NCBI RefSeq assembly: GCF_002906155.1
Contig: NZ_MUJK01000011.1
Span: 62,001-126,000 of the forward strand
Origin: Pseudomonas laurylsulfativorans
GTDB taxonomy: Bacteria; Pseudomonadota; Gammaproteobacteria; Pseudomonadales; Pseudomonadaceae
Reading direction: 5' to 3'
Length of the DNA stretch: 64,000 nt
Shown here: piece after piece, positions 25,161-33,213 of the stretch
Position numbering within the stretch: position 1 is the stretch's first letter
Layout of the letters: each line of letters starts with the position of its first letter
Position numbers and translations under genes: made by a program
Notes under the pieces: generated by a model
Database searches by the model: none
What the model was told of the DNA's origin: nothing
Seen by the model: the letters and a program-made list of their open reading frames with translations, nothing else

Positions 25161-26030
25161 TCAGCGACCGAGATAAACCTCGATCACCCGCTCGTTATCC
25201 TGCACCTGCTCCAGCGACCCCTCGGCCAGCACGCTGCCCTGATGCAACACCGTGACGTGGTCGGCAATCGAGCCGACGAAGCCCATGTCGTGTTCCACCA
25301 CCATCAGCGAGTGCTTGCCGGCCAGGCGCTTGAACAGCTCTGCGGTGAACTCGGTCTCGGCGTCGGTCATGCCTGCGACTGGTTCGTCGAGCAGCAGTAA
25401 TTGCGGGTCCTGCATCAGCAACATGCCGATCTCCAGGAACTGCTTCTGACCGTGGGACAGCAGGCCGGCCGGGCGATTGACCGAGCTGGTCAGGCGAATG
25501 GTGTCCAGCACTTCGGCGATGCGATCTTTCTGCTCGCCGCTCAAGCGTGCCCGCAGGCTGGCCCACACCGACTTGTCGGTTTTCTGCGCCAGCTCCAGGT
25601 TCTCGAACACACTCAAGGCTTCGAACACCGTCGGCTTCTGGAACTTGCGACCGATACCGGCCTGGGCGATCTGCACTTCGCTCATTTGCGTCAGGTCCAG
25701 GGTTTCGCCGAACCAGGCCTTGCCGTGACTGGGGCGGGTCTTGCCGGTGATTACGTCCATCAGCGTGGTCTTGCCCGCGCCATTGGGGCCGATGATGCAG
25801 CGCAACTCACCGACGCCGATGTACAGGTTCAGATTGTTCAGCGCGCGGAAGCCGTCGAAGCTGACGCTGATGTCTTCCAGGGTCAGGATGGTGCCATGGC
25901 GCGTGTTCAGGCCTTTGCCTGCACGTTGGCCGAGGCCGATGGCATCGCGGCTGCTGCCGGCGTCCTTGTTCGGTTCCACAGGAAAAAACGCCGGTTCGAG
26001 CATGAACTCAGCCGTTGCAGTGACTCTCAT
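25161..26030 (-). CDS. urtD: Urea ABC transporter ATP-binding subunit UrtD
   Basis: A 289-residue LivG-type ATPase: Walker A GPNGAGKTT, signature LSHGQKQFLEIGMLL, Walker B LLLLDEPVAGMTDAE. An N-terminal extension of about 45 residues precedes the ATPase core, as in many Pseudomonas UrtD proteins. Its ATG overlaps the urtC stop (ATGA), indicating translational coupling. Confidence 0.95.
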   Translation of the reverse strand: MRVTATAEFMLEPAFFPVEPNKDAGSSRDAIGLGQRAGKGLNTRHGTILTLEDISVSFDGFRALNNLNLYIGVGELRCIIGPNGAGKTTLMDVITGKTRPSHGKAWFGETLDLTQMSEVQIAQAGIGRKFQKPTVFEALSVFENLELAQKTDKSVWASLRARLSGEQKDRIAEVLDTIRLTSSVNRPAGLLSHGQKQFLEIGMLLMQDPQLLLLDEPVAGMTDAETEFTAELFKRLAGKHSLMVVEHDMGFVGSIADHVTVLHQGSVLAEGSLEQVQDNERVIEVYLGR

Positions 26031-27106
26031 TGCTCACCTCTTCTCTTCAACAGACCGATCACGCCCTTGGGCAGGTACAGGGTCACGACGATGAACAGCG
26101 CACCCAGGAAGAACAGCCAGTACTCGGGGAATGCCACGGTGAACCAGCTCTTCATGCCGTTGACCACACCGGCACCGAGCAACGGACCGATCAAGGTGCC
26201 GCGACCGCCAAGGGCCACCCACACCGCTGCTTCGATGGAGTTGGTCGGCGACATCTCGCTCGGGTTGATGATCCCCACTTGCGGCACGTACAACGCGCCG
26301 GCCAGGCCACATAACACCGCGCTCAATACCCAGACAAACAACTTGAACCCGCGTGGGTCGTAGCCGCAGAACATCAGGCGGTTCTCCGCGTCGCGCAGCG
26401 CGGTCAACACCCGGCCGAACTTGCTCTGCGCCAGGCGCCAGCCGATGTACAGGCTCGCTACCAGCAACAGTACCGTGGCGAAAAACAACACCGCGCGGGT
26501 GCCTGGCTCGGTGATGCCAAAGCCTAGAATCGTGCGGAAATTGGTGAAGCCGTTGTTGCCGCCGAAGCCGGTTTCGTTGCGGAAGAACAGCAGCATGCCG
26601 GCAAAGGTCAGGGCCTGGGTCATGATCGAGAAGTACACGCCCTTGATCCGTGAACGGAAGGCGAAGAAACCGAACACCAACGCCAGTAACCCCGGCGCCA
26701 GCACCACCAGGCACAGCGTCCAGAGGAAGCTGCTGGTGCCGGTCCAGAACCACGGCATTTCGGTCCACGACAGGAAGGTCATGAATGCCGGCAAACCATC
26801 GCCCGAGGCCTGACGCATCAGGTACATGCCCATTGCATAACCACCGAGGGCGAAGAACAGACCGTGGCCGAGGGACAGCAGGCCGGCATAACCCCAGACC
26901 AGATCGAGCGCCAGGGCAACGATGGCGTAGCAAAGAATCTTGCCCACCAGCGTTAGCGTATAGGCGGATACGTGCAGCGTACTGTCCGCCGGTAACAGCG
27001 ACAGCAGCGGCAATGCCAGCAGAAGAATGAGGATCGCCACACCGACGGCGATCGTGACTTTCGGGCCGGCCTTTTGCGTGGCCGTGAGCATCAGGGGCTG
27101 GTTCAT
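26027..27106 (-). CDS. urtC: Urea ABC transporter permease UrtC
   Basis: A 359-residue LivM-type permease with about nine to ten helices (residues about 18-345). Recognised by DLVWGYAGLLSLGHGLFFALGGYAMGMYL and FAFRSRIKGVYFSIMTQAL. The frame is open upstream into the urtB region, but the ATG at 27106 overlaps the urtB stop by one base (TGATG) and is the usual start. It forms the membrane channel with UrtB. Confidence 0.95.
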   Translation of the reverse strand: MNQPLMLTATQKAGPKVTIAVGVAILILLLALPLLSLLPADSTLHVSAYTLTLVGKILCYAIVALALDLVWGYAGLLSLGHGLFFALGGYAMGMYLMRQASGDGLPAFMTFLSWTEMPWFWTGTSSFLWTLCLVVLAPGLLALVFGFFAFRSRIKGVYFSIMTQALTFAGMLLFFRNETGFGGNNGFTNFRTILGFGITEPGTRAVLFFATVLLLVASLYIGWRLAQSKFGRVLTALRDAENRLMFCGYDPRGFKLFVWVLSAVLCGLAGALYVPQVGIINPSEMSPTNSIEAAVWVALGGRGTLIGPLLGAGVVNGMKSWFTVAFPEYWLFFLGALFIVVTLYLPKGVIGLLKRRGEQ

Positions 27107-28608
27107 CAGTCGATCACCCGTCCTTTGAGTGCGAAGAGGCCTTGCGGACGTTTCTGGATGAACAGAATGATCAGCGCGAGGATGAGGATCTTGCCGAGCA
27201 CGGCACCGATCTGCGGCTCGAGAATCTTGTTGGCGATCCCTAAGCCGAATGCGGCCAGCACGCTGCCGGCCAATTGGCCGACACCGCCGAGCACCACCAC
27301 CAGGAACGAGTCGATGATGTAGCTCTGGCCGAGGTCCGGGCCGACGTTGCCGATCTGGCTGAGGGCCACGCCACCGAGGCCGGCGATGCCCGAACCGAGG
27401 CCAAAGGCAAGCATGTCCACGCGCCCGGTAGGCACGCCACAGCAGGCGGCCATGTTGCGGTTCTGGGTGACGGCGCGCACGTTCAGGCCCAGGCGCGTCT
27501 TGTTCAGCAGCAGCCACGTAAGCACCACCACAAACAGTGCAAAGGCAATGATGACGATGCGGTTGTACGGCAGCACGAGGTTGGGTAGCACTTGAATCCC
27601 GCCCGACAGCCACGCCGGGTTGGCCACTTCGACGTTCTGCGCACCGAACACCAGGCGAACCAGCTGAATCAGCATAAGGCTGATGCCCCAGGTGGCGAGC
27701 AGGGTTTCCAGCGGACGGCCGTAGAGGTGGCGAATCACCGTGCGTTCCAGTGCCATGCCGATGGCCGCGGTGACGAAAAATGCCACCGGCAGCGCGATCA
27801 GCGGATAAAACTCGATCGCCTGCGGGGCGAAGCGCTGGAACATCAGTTGCACGACATAGGTCGAGTAGGCGCCGAGCATCAGCATCTCGCCGTGGGCCAT
27901 GTTGATCACGCCGAGCAGGCCGAAAGTGATCGCCAGTCCCAGGGCGGCGAGCAGCAGGATCGAGCCCAGTGACATACCACTGAAGGCCTGACCGAGCATT
28001 TCGCCGACCAGCAGTTTGCGTTTGACTTGAGCGAGGCTGGTTTCAGCCGCGGTACGCACATTCGCGTCGGTTTCGACCCCCGGCTCCAGCAGGCTTTCCA
28101 GGCGGGTGCGGGCCAGCGGATCGCCGGTTTCGCCGAGCAGGCGCACAGCGGCGAGGCGCACGGCCGGATCTGCGTCTACCAATTGCAGATTGGCCAGGGC
28201 GAGGCTCAATGCCGCGTGGACGCCTTCGTCGTGCTCGCCAGCGAGTTGCTGATCGAGGAATTTCAATTGCGCCGGTTTGGCGCTTTTCTGCAATTGCTGC
28301 GCGGCGGCCAGGCGGATTCTGGCGTCGGCGGCGAGCAACTGATGACTGGCCAGGGCCGTGTCGATCAGACCGCGCAGGCGGTTGTTCAGGCGCAGGGTTT
28401 TCGGTTGGCCGTCGAGGGTCAGTTCGCCTTGTTGCAGGGCGTTGATCAACTCGATACGGGCCGGATCGGGCTGCGCGGCCCAAGACTCCAGCAGTTTGGC
28501 TTGTTGCATGGGATTGGCGGCGACGAAGTCTTCGGCGTCGCCGGCGTGGGCGGCCATCGGCAACAGCAGGGCGATGGCCAGAATGAAGCGGTAAAGGGCG
28601 GTGGGCAT
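27106..28608 (-). CDS. urtB: Urea ABC transporter permease UrtB
   Basis: A 500-residue LivH-type permease. UrtB has an N-terminal signal segment (LYRFILAIALLLPMAAHAG) and a periplasmic helical-repeat region (about 25-225) not found in LivH, then the permease helices (about 230-495, including GLLGVINMAHGEMLMLGAYSTYVVQL). I use the ATG at 28608 because AGGA lies about 8 bp upstream; an ATG at 28626 with AGGG is an equally possible start. Confidence 0.93.
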   Translation of the reverse strand: MPTALYRFILAIALLLPMAAHAGDAEDFVAANPMQQAKLLESWAAQPDPARIELINALQQGELTLDGQPKTLRLNNRLRGLIDTALASHQLLAADARIRLAAAQQLQKSAKPAQLKFLDQQLAGEHDEGVHAALSLALANLQLVDADPAVRLAAVRLLGETGDPLARTRLESLLEPGVETDANVRTAAETSLAQVKRKLLVGEMLGQAFSGMSLGSILLLAALGLAITFGLLGVINMAHGEMLMLGAYSTYVVQLMFQRFAPQAIEFYPLIALPVAFFVTAAIGMALERTVIRHLYGRPLETLLATWGISLMLIQLVRLVFGAQNVEVANPAWLSGGIQVLPNLVLPYNRIVIIAFALFVVVLTWLLLNKTRLGLNVRAVTQNRNMAACCGVPTGRVDMLAFGLGSGIAGLGGVALSQIGNVGPDLGQSYIIDSFLVVVLGGVGQLAGSVLAAFGLGIANKILEPQIGAVLGKILILALIILFIQKRPQGLFALKGRVID

Positions 28609-28636
28609 GTCTAACGTCCTGGTCATGCGCGGACCC

Positions 28637-28723
28637 TGTAGGAGCCGGCTTGCCGGCGAAGGCATCACCTCGGTGCATCAGCTACACCGAGTCGTTTGCA
28701 TCGCTGGCAAGCCAGCTCCTACA
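28637..28723. repeat. REP pair of mixed type between urtA and urtB
   Basis: TGTAGGAGCCGGCTTGCCGGCGAA and inverted ATCGCTGGCAAGCCAGCTCCTACA: two REP units with different core palindromes facing each other in the urtA-urtB gap. Confidence 0.8.
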
Positions 28724-28735
28724 GGTGTTGTGTCG

Positions 28736-28762
28736 GGCCCGGGGGAGTGTCAGGGCCCGGCA
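28736..28762 (-). terminator. GC-rich hairpin after urtA
   Basis: CGGGCCC...GGGCCCG can form a 7-bp GC stem 10 bp after the urtA stop. There is no T-tract. It may allow partial termination so that the binding protein is made in excess over the permease. Confidence 0.35.
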
Positions 28763-28771
28763 TCGCGGGGC

Positions 28772-30037
28772 TTAGTTGCTCTTCACCGCATACTCCGGCT
28801 TCTTGTCGTTGCCCGGGATGAACGGGCTCCACGGCTGGGCGCGGATCGGGCCTTCGGTCTGCCATACCACGTTGAACTGACCGTCAGACTGGATCTCGCC
28901 GATCATTACTGGCTTGTGCAGGTGGTGATTGGTCTTGTCCATGGTCAGGGTGTAGCCGGACGGCGCGGCGAAGGTCTGGCCGCCGAGCGCTTCGCGGACT
29001 TTGTCGACGTCGGTGGACTTGGCTTTTTCCGCCGCTTGCGCCCACATGTGGATGCCGACATATGTGGCTTCCATCGGGTCGTTGGTCACCGCTTTGTCGG
29101 CGCCTGGCAGGTTGTGTTTCTTGGCGTAGGCCTTCCAGTCAGCGACGAACTTCTTGTTCGCCGGGTTCTCGACCGATTCGAAGTAGTTCCACGCCGCCAG
29201 GTTACCCACCAGTGGCTTGGTGTCGATGCCGCGCAGTTCTTCTTCGCCGACGGAGAACGCCACGACCGGAACGTCGGTGGCTTTCAGGCCCTGGTTGGCC
29301 AGTTCTTTGTAGAAAGGCACGTTGGAGTCGCCGTTGACGGTGGAGATAACGGCTGTCTTGCCGCCTGCCGAGAACTTCTTGATGTTGGCGACGATGGTTT
29401 GATAGTCGCTGTGACCGAACGGGGTGTAGACCTCTTCGATGTCCTTGTCGGCCACGCCTTTGGAGTGCAGGAACGAGCGCAGAATCTTGTTGGTGGTGCG
29501 CGGGTAGACGTAGTCGGTGCCGAGCAGGAAGTAGCGCTTGGCGCTGCCGCCTTCCTCGCTCATCAGGTATTCAACGGCGGGGATCGCTTGCTGGTTCGGT
29601 GCGGCGCCGGTGTAGAACACGTTCGGCGACATCTCTTCACCTTCGTATTGCACCGGGTAGAACAGCAGACCGTTGAGTTCTTCGAACACCGGCAATACCG
29701 ATTTGCGCGACACCGAGGTCCAGCAACCAAACACCACGGCGACCTTGTCCTGGGTCAGCAACTGGCGGCCCTTCTCGGCGAACAGTGGCCAGTTCGAAGC
29801 CGGATCGACCACCACTGGCTCCAGCATCTTGCCGTTGACACCGCCCTTGGCGTTGATCTCGTCGATGGTCATCAACGCCATGTCTTTCAACGACGTTTCG
29901 GAGATTGCCATGGTCCCGGACAACGAATGCAGAATACCGACCTTGATGGTCTCGGCGGCCTGGACGGTCCAGGTCATGCCCATTGCGGCGATGCTTGCCG
30001 TGAGTGTGAAAGCCTTGATCAAGCTGCGACGCTTCAT
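28772..30037 (-). CDS. urtA: Urea ABC transporter substrate-binding protein UrtA
   Basis: A 421-residue periplasmic binding protein of the Leu/Ile/Val/amide-binding family. The signal peptide (MKRRSLIKAFTLTASIAAM..., cleavage near VQA-AE) has a twin-Arg-like RR but is otherwise Sec-like. Family marks: KVGILHSLSGTMAISETSLKD, VVFGCWTSVSRKSVLPVFEE and GLLFYPVQYEGEE, typical of UrtA. First gene of urtABCDE, with a sigma-54 promoter about 65-80 bp upstream. Confidence 0.96.
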   Translation of the reverse strand: MKRRSLIKAFTLTASIAAMGMTWTVQAAETIKVGILHSLSGTMAISETSLKDMALMTIDEINAKGGVNGKMLEPVVVDPASNWPLFAEKGRQLLTQDKVAVVFGCWTSVSRKSVLPVFEELNGLLFYPVQYEGEEMSPNVFYTGAAPNQQAIPAVEYLMSEEGGSAKRYFLLGTDYVYPRTTNKILRSFLHSKGVADKDIEEVYTPFGHSDYQTIVANIKKFSAGGKTAVISTVNGDSNVPFYKELANQGLKATDVPVVAFSVGEEELRGIDTKPLVGNLAAWNYFESVENPANKKFVADWKAYAKKHNLPGADKAVTNDPMEATYVGIHMWAQAAEKAKSTDVDKVREALGGQTFAAPSGYTLTMDKTNHHLHKPVMIGEIQSDGQFNVVWQTEGPIRAQPWSPFIPGNDKKPEYAVKSN

Positions 30038-30101
30038 TGTGCGATCTCCATGAACTTATGAGTTTTCTTGGTTGGCAGATGCGGACTACTGAAGGGTCTT
30101 T

Positions 30102-30117
30102 AGCAAGGGCTGTGCCC
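30102..30117 (-). promoter_or_regulatory. Sigma-54 promoter for urtA
   Basis: Minus strand GGGCACAGCCCTTGCT against TGGCACGNNNNTTGCW, with the obligatory GG-N10-GC spacing. Predicted start of transcription is near 30090, about 55 nt before the urtA ATG. It is nearly identical to the ureD promoter element (GGCACAGCC(T/C)TTGC). Confidence 0.78.
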
Positions 30118-30169
30118 GGTCGGCAAAAGGCAGGTAAATGTCGTTCCAGAGCGGTTGCGCGATTTTATG

Positions 30170-30207
30170 GCGCACCATGAGGGGACATTGAGAGTGGTCC
30201 GGTGCGC
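30170..30207. promoter_or_regulatory. Inverted GCGCACC/GGTGCGC arms upstream of the urtA promoter
   Basis: GCGCACC (30170-30176) and GGTGCGC (30201-30207) are perfect inverted 7-mers 24 bp apart, 80-115 bp upstream of the predicted urtA transcription start. The sequence and distance suit an NtrC enhancer, but the arm spacing is unusual. Apart from these sites I see nothing in the gap 30038-30298 other than the hairpin at 30257. Confidence 0.35.
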
Positions 30208-30256
30208 TGAGGCGCGCCACATTGGGGCGCAGATTTTATGAACGATAAAAATCAAC

Positions 30257-30290
30257 TGTGGGAGCGGGCTTGCTCCCACAATTTTTGATT
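30257..30290. terminator. REP-derived terminator at the end of the ABC transporter operon
   Basis: TGTGGGAGC-GGGCTT-GCTCCCACA, a perfect 9-bp stem, with ATTTTTG on the plus side and GTTGATTTTT on the minus side. It lies 20 bp beyond the FecCD permease stop and would end that operon on the minus strand. Confidence 0.6.
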
Positions 30291-30298
30291 GTTGTGAA

Positions 30299-31309
30299 TC
30301 AGCGGCGGCGCATGAGACCGATAAAAAACAACCCGCCAATCGCCGCGGTGGCGACGCCGATGGGTAAGTCTTCCGGGGCGATCAGGGTTCGGGCCGCCAC
30401 GTCGACCCACACCAGAAACACACTGCCGAGCAACACGCACACCGGTAACAGTCGGCGGTGTTCAGCCCCGACCAGGCGTCGCGCAATGTGCGGCACCATC
30501 AGCCCGACAAAACCAATCGAACCGCTGATCGAAACCAGCACCCCGGTCATCAATGACGCAATCAAAAATACCTGCATACGCACGGTGCGTGCATTCAGGC
30601 CCAGGGTCACTGCTGTCTGCTCGCCAGCCATCAGCGCATTCAACGGTCGCGCCATGCCCAACAGCAAAATCAGCCCGAGCAACACACTGGCTGTCGGTAC
30701 CGCCAGCAATTCCCAGCGTGCCAGCCCGAGTCCGCCGAGCATCCAGAACATCACCGCCGAACTGGCTCGATGGTCGCCCATGAACAGAAGCAAATTGGCA
30801 ATCGCCATCATCACGAACGACACCGCCACACCGCACAGCAGCAAGCGGTCACTGTCGAGGCGACCGTGGCGGCTGGCGATCATCAGCACCACCAGCATGC
30901 TCAGCAATGCACCAATGAACGCGGCGATGGGCAAGGTCAGCAGGCCAACGATCTCCCCGACATGCAGCACCACGATCACCGCGCCCAACGTCGCGCCGGA
31001 GGTGACGCCGAGCAAGTGCGGGTCCGCCAACGGATTGCGCGTCACCGCTTGCAGCACCGCGCCGATCAACGCCAGGCCGGCGCCCACCAGCGCGCCGAGC
31101 AGCATGCGCGGGACGCGGATCAACCAGACGATGTGTTCTTGCCCGGGACTCCATTCCTGCACACCGAAACCGAACAGTTTGTGCAAGAGGATGCGCCACA
31201 CCACATCCAGCGGCACCCGTGCCGGGCCGAAACCCAGGGACACCACGCATGACATCAGCAACAGCGCACCGAGGGCGATCAACAACAAGGCGTAGCGACG
31301 GTTGATCAT
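30299..31309 (-). CDS. FecCD-family ABC transporter permease
   Basis: A 336-residue BtuC/FecD-type permease with about ten helices. Typical motifs are RVPRMLLGALVGAGLALIGAVLQAVTRNPLADPHLLG (residues about 66-102) and SGSIGFVGLMVPHIARRLVG near the C-terminus. Genes of this family import ferric siderophores, haem, cobalamin or other metal chelates. Its start overlaps the substrate-binding protein stop by 4 bp. Confidence 0.92.
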   Translation of the reverse strand: MINRRYALLLIALGALLLMSCVVSLGFGPARVPLDVVWRILLHKLFGFGVQEWSPGQEHIVWLIRVPRMLLGALVGAGLALIGAVLQAVTRNPLADPHLLGVTSGATLGAVIVVLHVGEIVGLLTLPIAAFIGALLSMLVVLMIASRHGRLDSDRLLLCGVAVSFVMMAIANLLLFMGDHRASSAVMFWMLGGLGLARWELLAVPTASVLLGLILLLGMARPLNALMAGEQTAVTLGLNARTVRMQVFLIASLMTGVLVSISGSIGFVGLMVPHIARRLVGAEHRRLLPVCVLLGSVFLVWVDVAARTLIAPEDLPIGVATAAIGGLFFIGLMRRR

Positions 31310-32265
31310 TCGCCGTGGAAGCCCTTGGCCAGGGTTGCGACCGCCAGCACGTTATCGATCCCCGGCGTGGCTTGCACGTAAGGGATGACGATGAAGCGCC
31401 GGTGCTTGATCGCGTCCACCGATTGCAGGGCCTTGTTGGCCAGCAGGAATTGAATCTTCTGTTCGGCGGTGATTTCGCTGTAGTCGACGATCACGATCAC
31501 CTGCGGATTGTGCTCGACCACGGTTTCCCAGTTCACCCGGGTCCAGCTTGCGTCGACATCCTCCAGAATATTGCGCCCGCCTGCGGCGTCGATCAGTGCC
31601 TGTGGCATGCCCAGACGACCTGAGGTCATGGCCCGGTCTTCGCCGCTGTCATACAGGAAAACCCGTGGTTTTTCCGCGGGCAGGTCTTTGCCAATGGCCG
31701 CCACTTGCGCCTGCATGTCGGCGATCAGGGCATTGGCGCGATCCTGCACATCGAAAATTTTGCCGAGGTTGCGCAAGTCGTTGTAGGTGTCTTCGAGGCT
31801 GGCCGGCGGCCGCTTCATCACGAAGGCGCAGGATTCGGTCAGCTCATACACATTGATGCCAAGCGGTTGCAGGGTTTGCGGCGTGAGGTCGCCGCCGATG
31901 CGCATGCCGTAATCCCAGCCGGCGAAGAGAAAGTCGACGTTGGCATTGAGCAGGGTTTCCACCGACGGGTACTTGGCTGCCAGCTCCGGCAGGCCTTCGA
32001 GAATGCTCTGCATCTCGGGCGTCACGGCCTTCCAGCCACTGATGCCGCTGTAGCCGGCCATCCGTGGCTTGAGGCCGAGGGCGAGCATCATCTGGGTCAT
32101 GTTGATGTCGTGGCTGAGGGCGTGTTGCGGTGCCTGCTTGAAGGTCACTTCGCGGTTGCAGCTTTTGATTGTCAGTGGGTAATGGGTGGCTTCGGCCAAT
32201 GCATGGGCGCTGCCCAGCAGCATCACGAGAGAGAGGCAGGAGCGCAGCAGGGAACGCAAAGTCAT
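31306..32265 (-). CDS. Metal-chelate ABC transporter substrate-binding protein
   Basis: A 319-residue periplasmic binding protein of the FepB/BtuF (helical-backbone) family: signal peptide (residues 1 to about 24, ending HALA), then the core with ALGLKPRMAGYSGISGW and SVETLLNANVDFLFAGW. Two Cys residues (KSCNREV and ESCAFVM) could form a disulfide. It lies between the permease and ATPase genes, overlapping both by 4 bp. The substrate is not evident; neighbours suggest copper, iron or corrinoid chelates. Confidence 0.88.
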   Translation of the reverse strand: MTLRSLLRSCLSLVMLLGSAHALAEATHYPLTIKSCNREVTFKQAPQHALSHDINMTQMMLALGLKPRMAGYSGISGWKAVTPEMQSILEGLPELAAKYPSVETLLNANVDFLFAGWDYGMRIGGDLTPQTLQPLGINVYELTESCAFVMKRPPASLEDTYNDLRNLGKIFDVQDRANALIADMQAQVAAIGKDLPAEKPRVFLYDSGEDRAMTSGRLGMPQALIDAAGGRNILEDVDASWTRVNWETVVEHNPQVIVIVDYSEITAEQKIQFLLANKALQSVDAIKHRRFIVIPYVQATPGIDNVLAVATLAKGFHGE

Positions 32266-33050
32266 GATTGGGTTATCCAGGTGATTCGTGGGTAGCCGTG
32301 CAGCGGATGCTCATCGATCAGCGCGTCGACACCAAAAACAGTGCGCAGCAGAGCAGCCGTCAGGACCTCTTTCGGTGTGCCGCTGGCGACGATACGGCCA
32401 TGGTTGATCACGTACAGCCGATCACAAAAAGCCGCGGCCAGGTTGAGGTCGTGGATGCTCGCCAGGGTGCCGATGTGCAAGCGCTTGACCAACTGCAACA
32501 GCTCAAGCTGATAGCGTGGATCGAGGTGGTTGGTCGGCTCGTCGAGGATCAGCAACTGTGGCTGCTGGGCCAGGGCGCGGGCGAGGATCACCCGCTGTTT
32601 TTCGCCACCCGAGAGGGTCGCGAAGCCGTGGTCTTCGAAACCCTTGAGGCCGACCGATTCCAGGGCCAGATGGATGAGTTTCGAGTCCTCAAGTGTGTCG
32701 CCATCGAACAAGCCTTTGTGCGGCGTGCGGCCCATGGCGACCACTTCTTCGACGGTCAGGCCGAAGGCGTCGGGGAACTCCTGCAAGACCACGGCGATGC
32801 GTTGTGCGCACCAGCGCGAGGATTGCTTCCAGACATTCTGGTGATCGAGCCTGACCTCGCCGTGCGCCGGTTTACTGAAGCGCCAGGCACAACGCAACAG
32901 GCTGGTCTTGCCACTGCCGTTGGGGCCGATCAGCCCGACGAACTCACCGGCGGCCACGTGCACGGAGGCATCACGCAGCTGGAATTGGTGGTGGCAATGG
33001 CCGTGGCCCAGGGGTGTCCAGGAAATGTCTGTGAGGTTCAGCGAGGTCAT
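32262..33050 (-). CDS. Metal-chelate ABC transporter ATPase
   Basis: A 262-residue FecE/BtuD-type ATPase: Walker A GPNGSGKTS, signature LSGGEKQRVILARAL, Walker B LLILDEPTNHLDPRYQLELL. First gene of the three-gene operon (ATPase, binding protein, permease, each overlapping the next by 4 bp). Confidence 0.92.
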   Translation of the reverse strand: MTSLNLTDISWTPLGHGHCHHQFQLRDASVHVAAGEFVGLIGPNGSGKTSLLRCAWRFSKPAHGEVRLDHQNVWKQSSRWCAQRIAVVLQEFPDAFGLTVEEVVAMGRTPHKGLFDGDTLEDSKLIHLALESVGLKGFEDHGFATLSGGEKQRVILARALAQQPQLLILDEPTNHLDPRYQLELLQLVKRLHIGTLASIHDLNLAAAFCDRLYVINHGRIVASGTPKEVLTAALLRTVFGVDALIDEHPLHGYPRITWITQS

Positions 33051-33082
33051 GCAATTGCTCTGAAGATGAAGCTAATGGCCCC

Positions 33083-33147
33083 ATCGCTGGCAAGCCAGCT
33101 CCTACAGGGGGACGTGCATTTCCTGTAGGAGCTGGCTTGCCAGCGAT
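33083..33147. repeat. REP inverted pair
   Basis: Perfect 24-bp inverted copies (ATCGCTGGCAAGCCAGCTCCTACA) 17 bp apart, between the ABC ATPase gene and the PepSY gene. Confidence 0.9.
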
Positions 33148-33213
33148 GAGGCCAGAAAGGGTCATGCGCGGGGGAAGTCTACATTGCTAATCCTCCCGCG
33201 CATCTCGCCTGTT

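Noticed and set aside
27107..27613. N-terminal extension of UrtC by 169 codons
   Set aside because: The frame is open but lies antiparallel-free within urtB coding sequence. The ATG at 27106 overlapping the urtB stop is the expected UrtC start.
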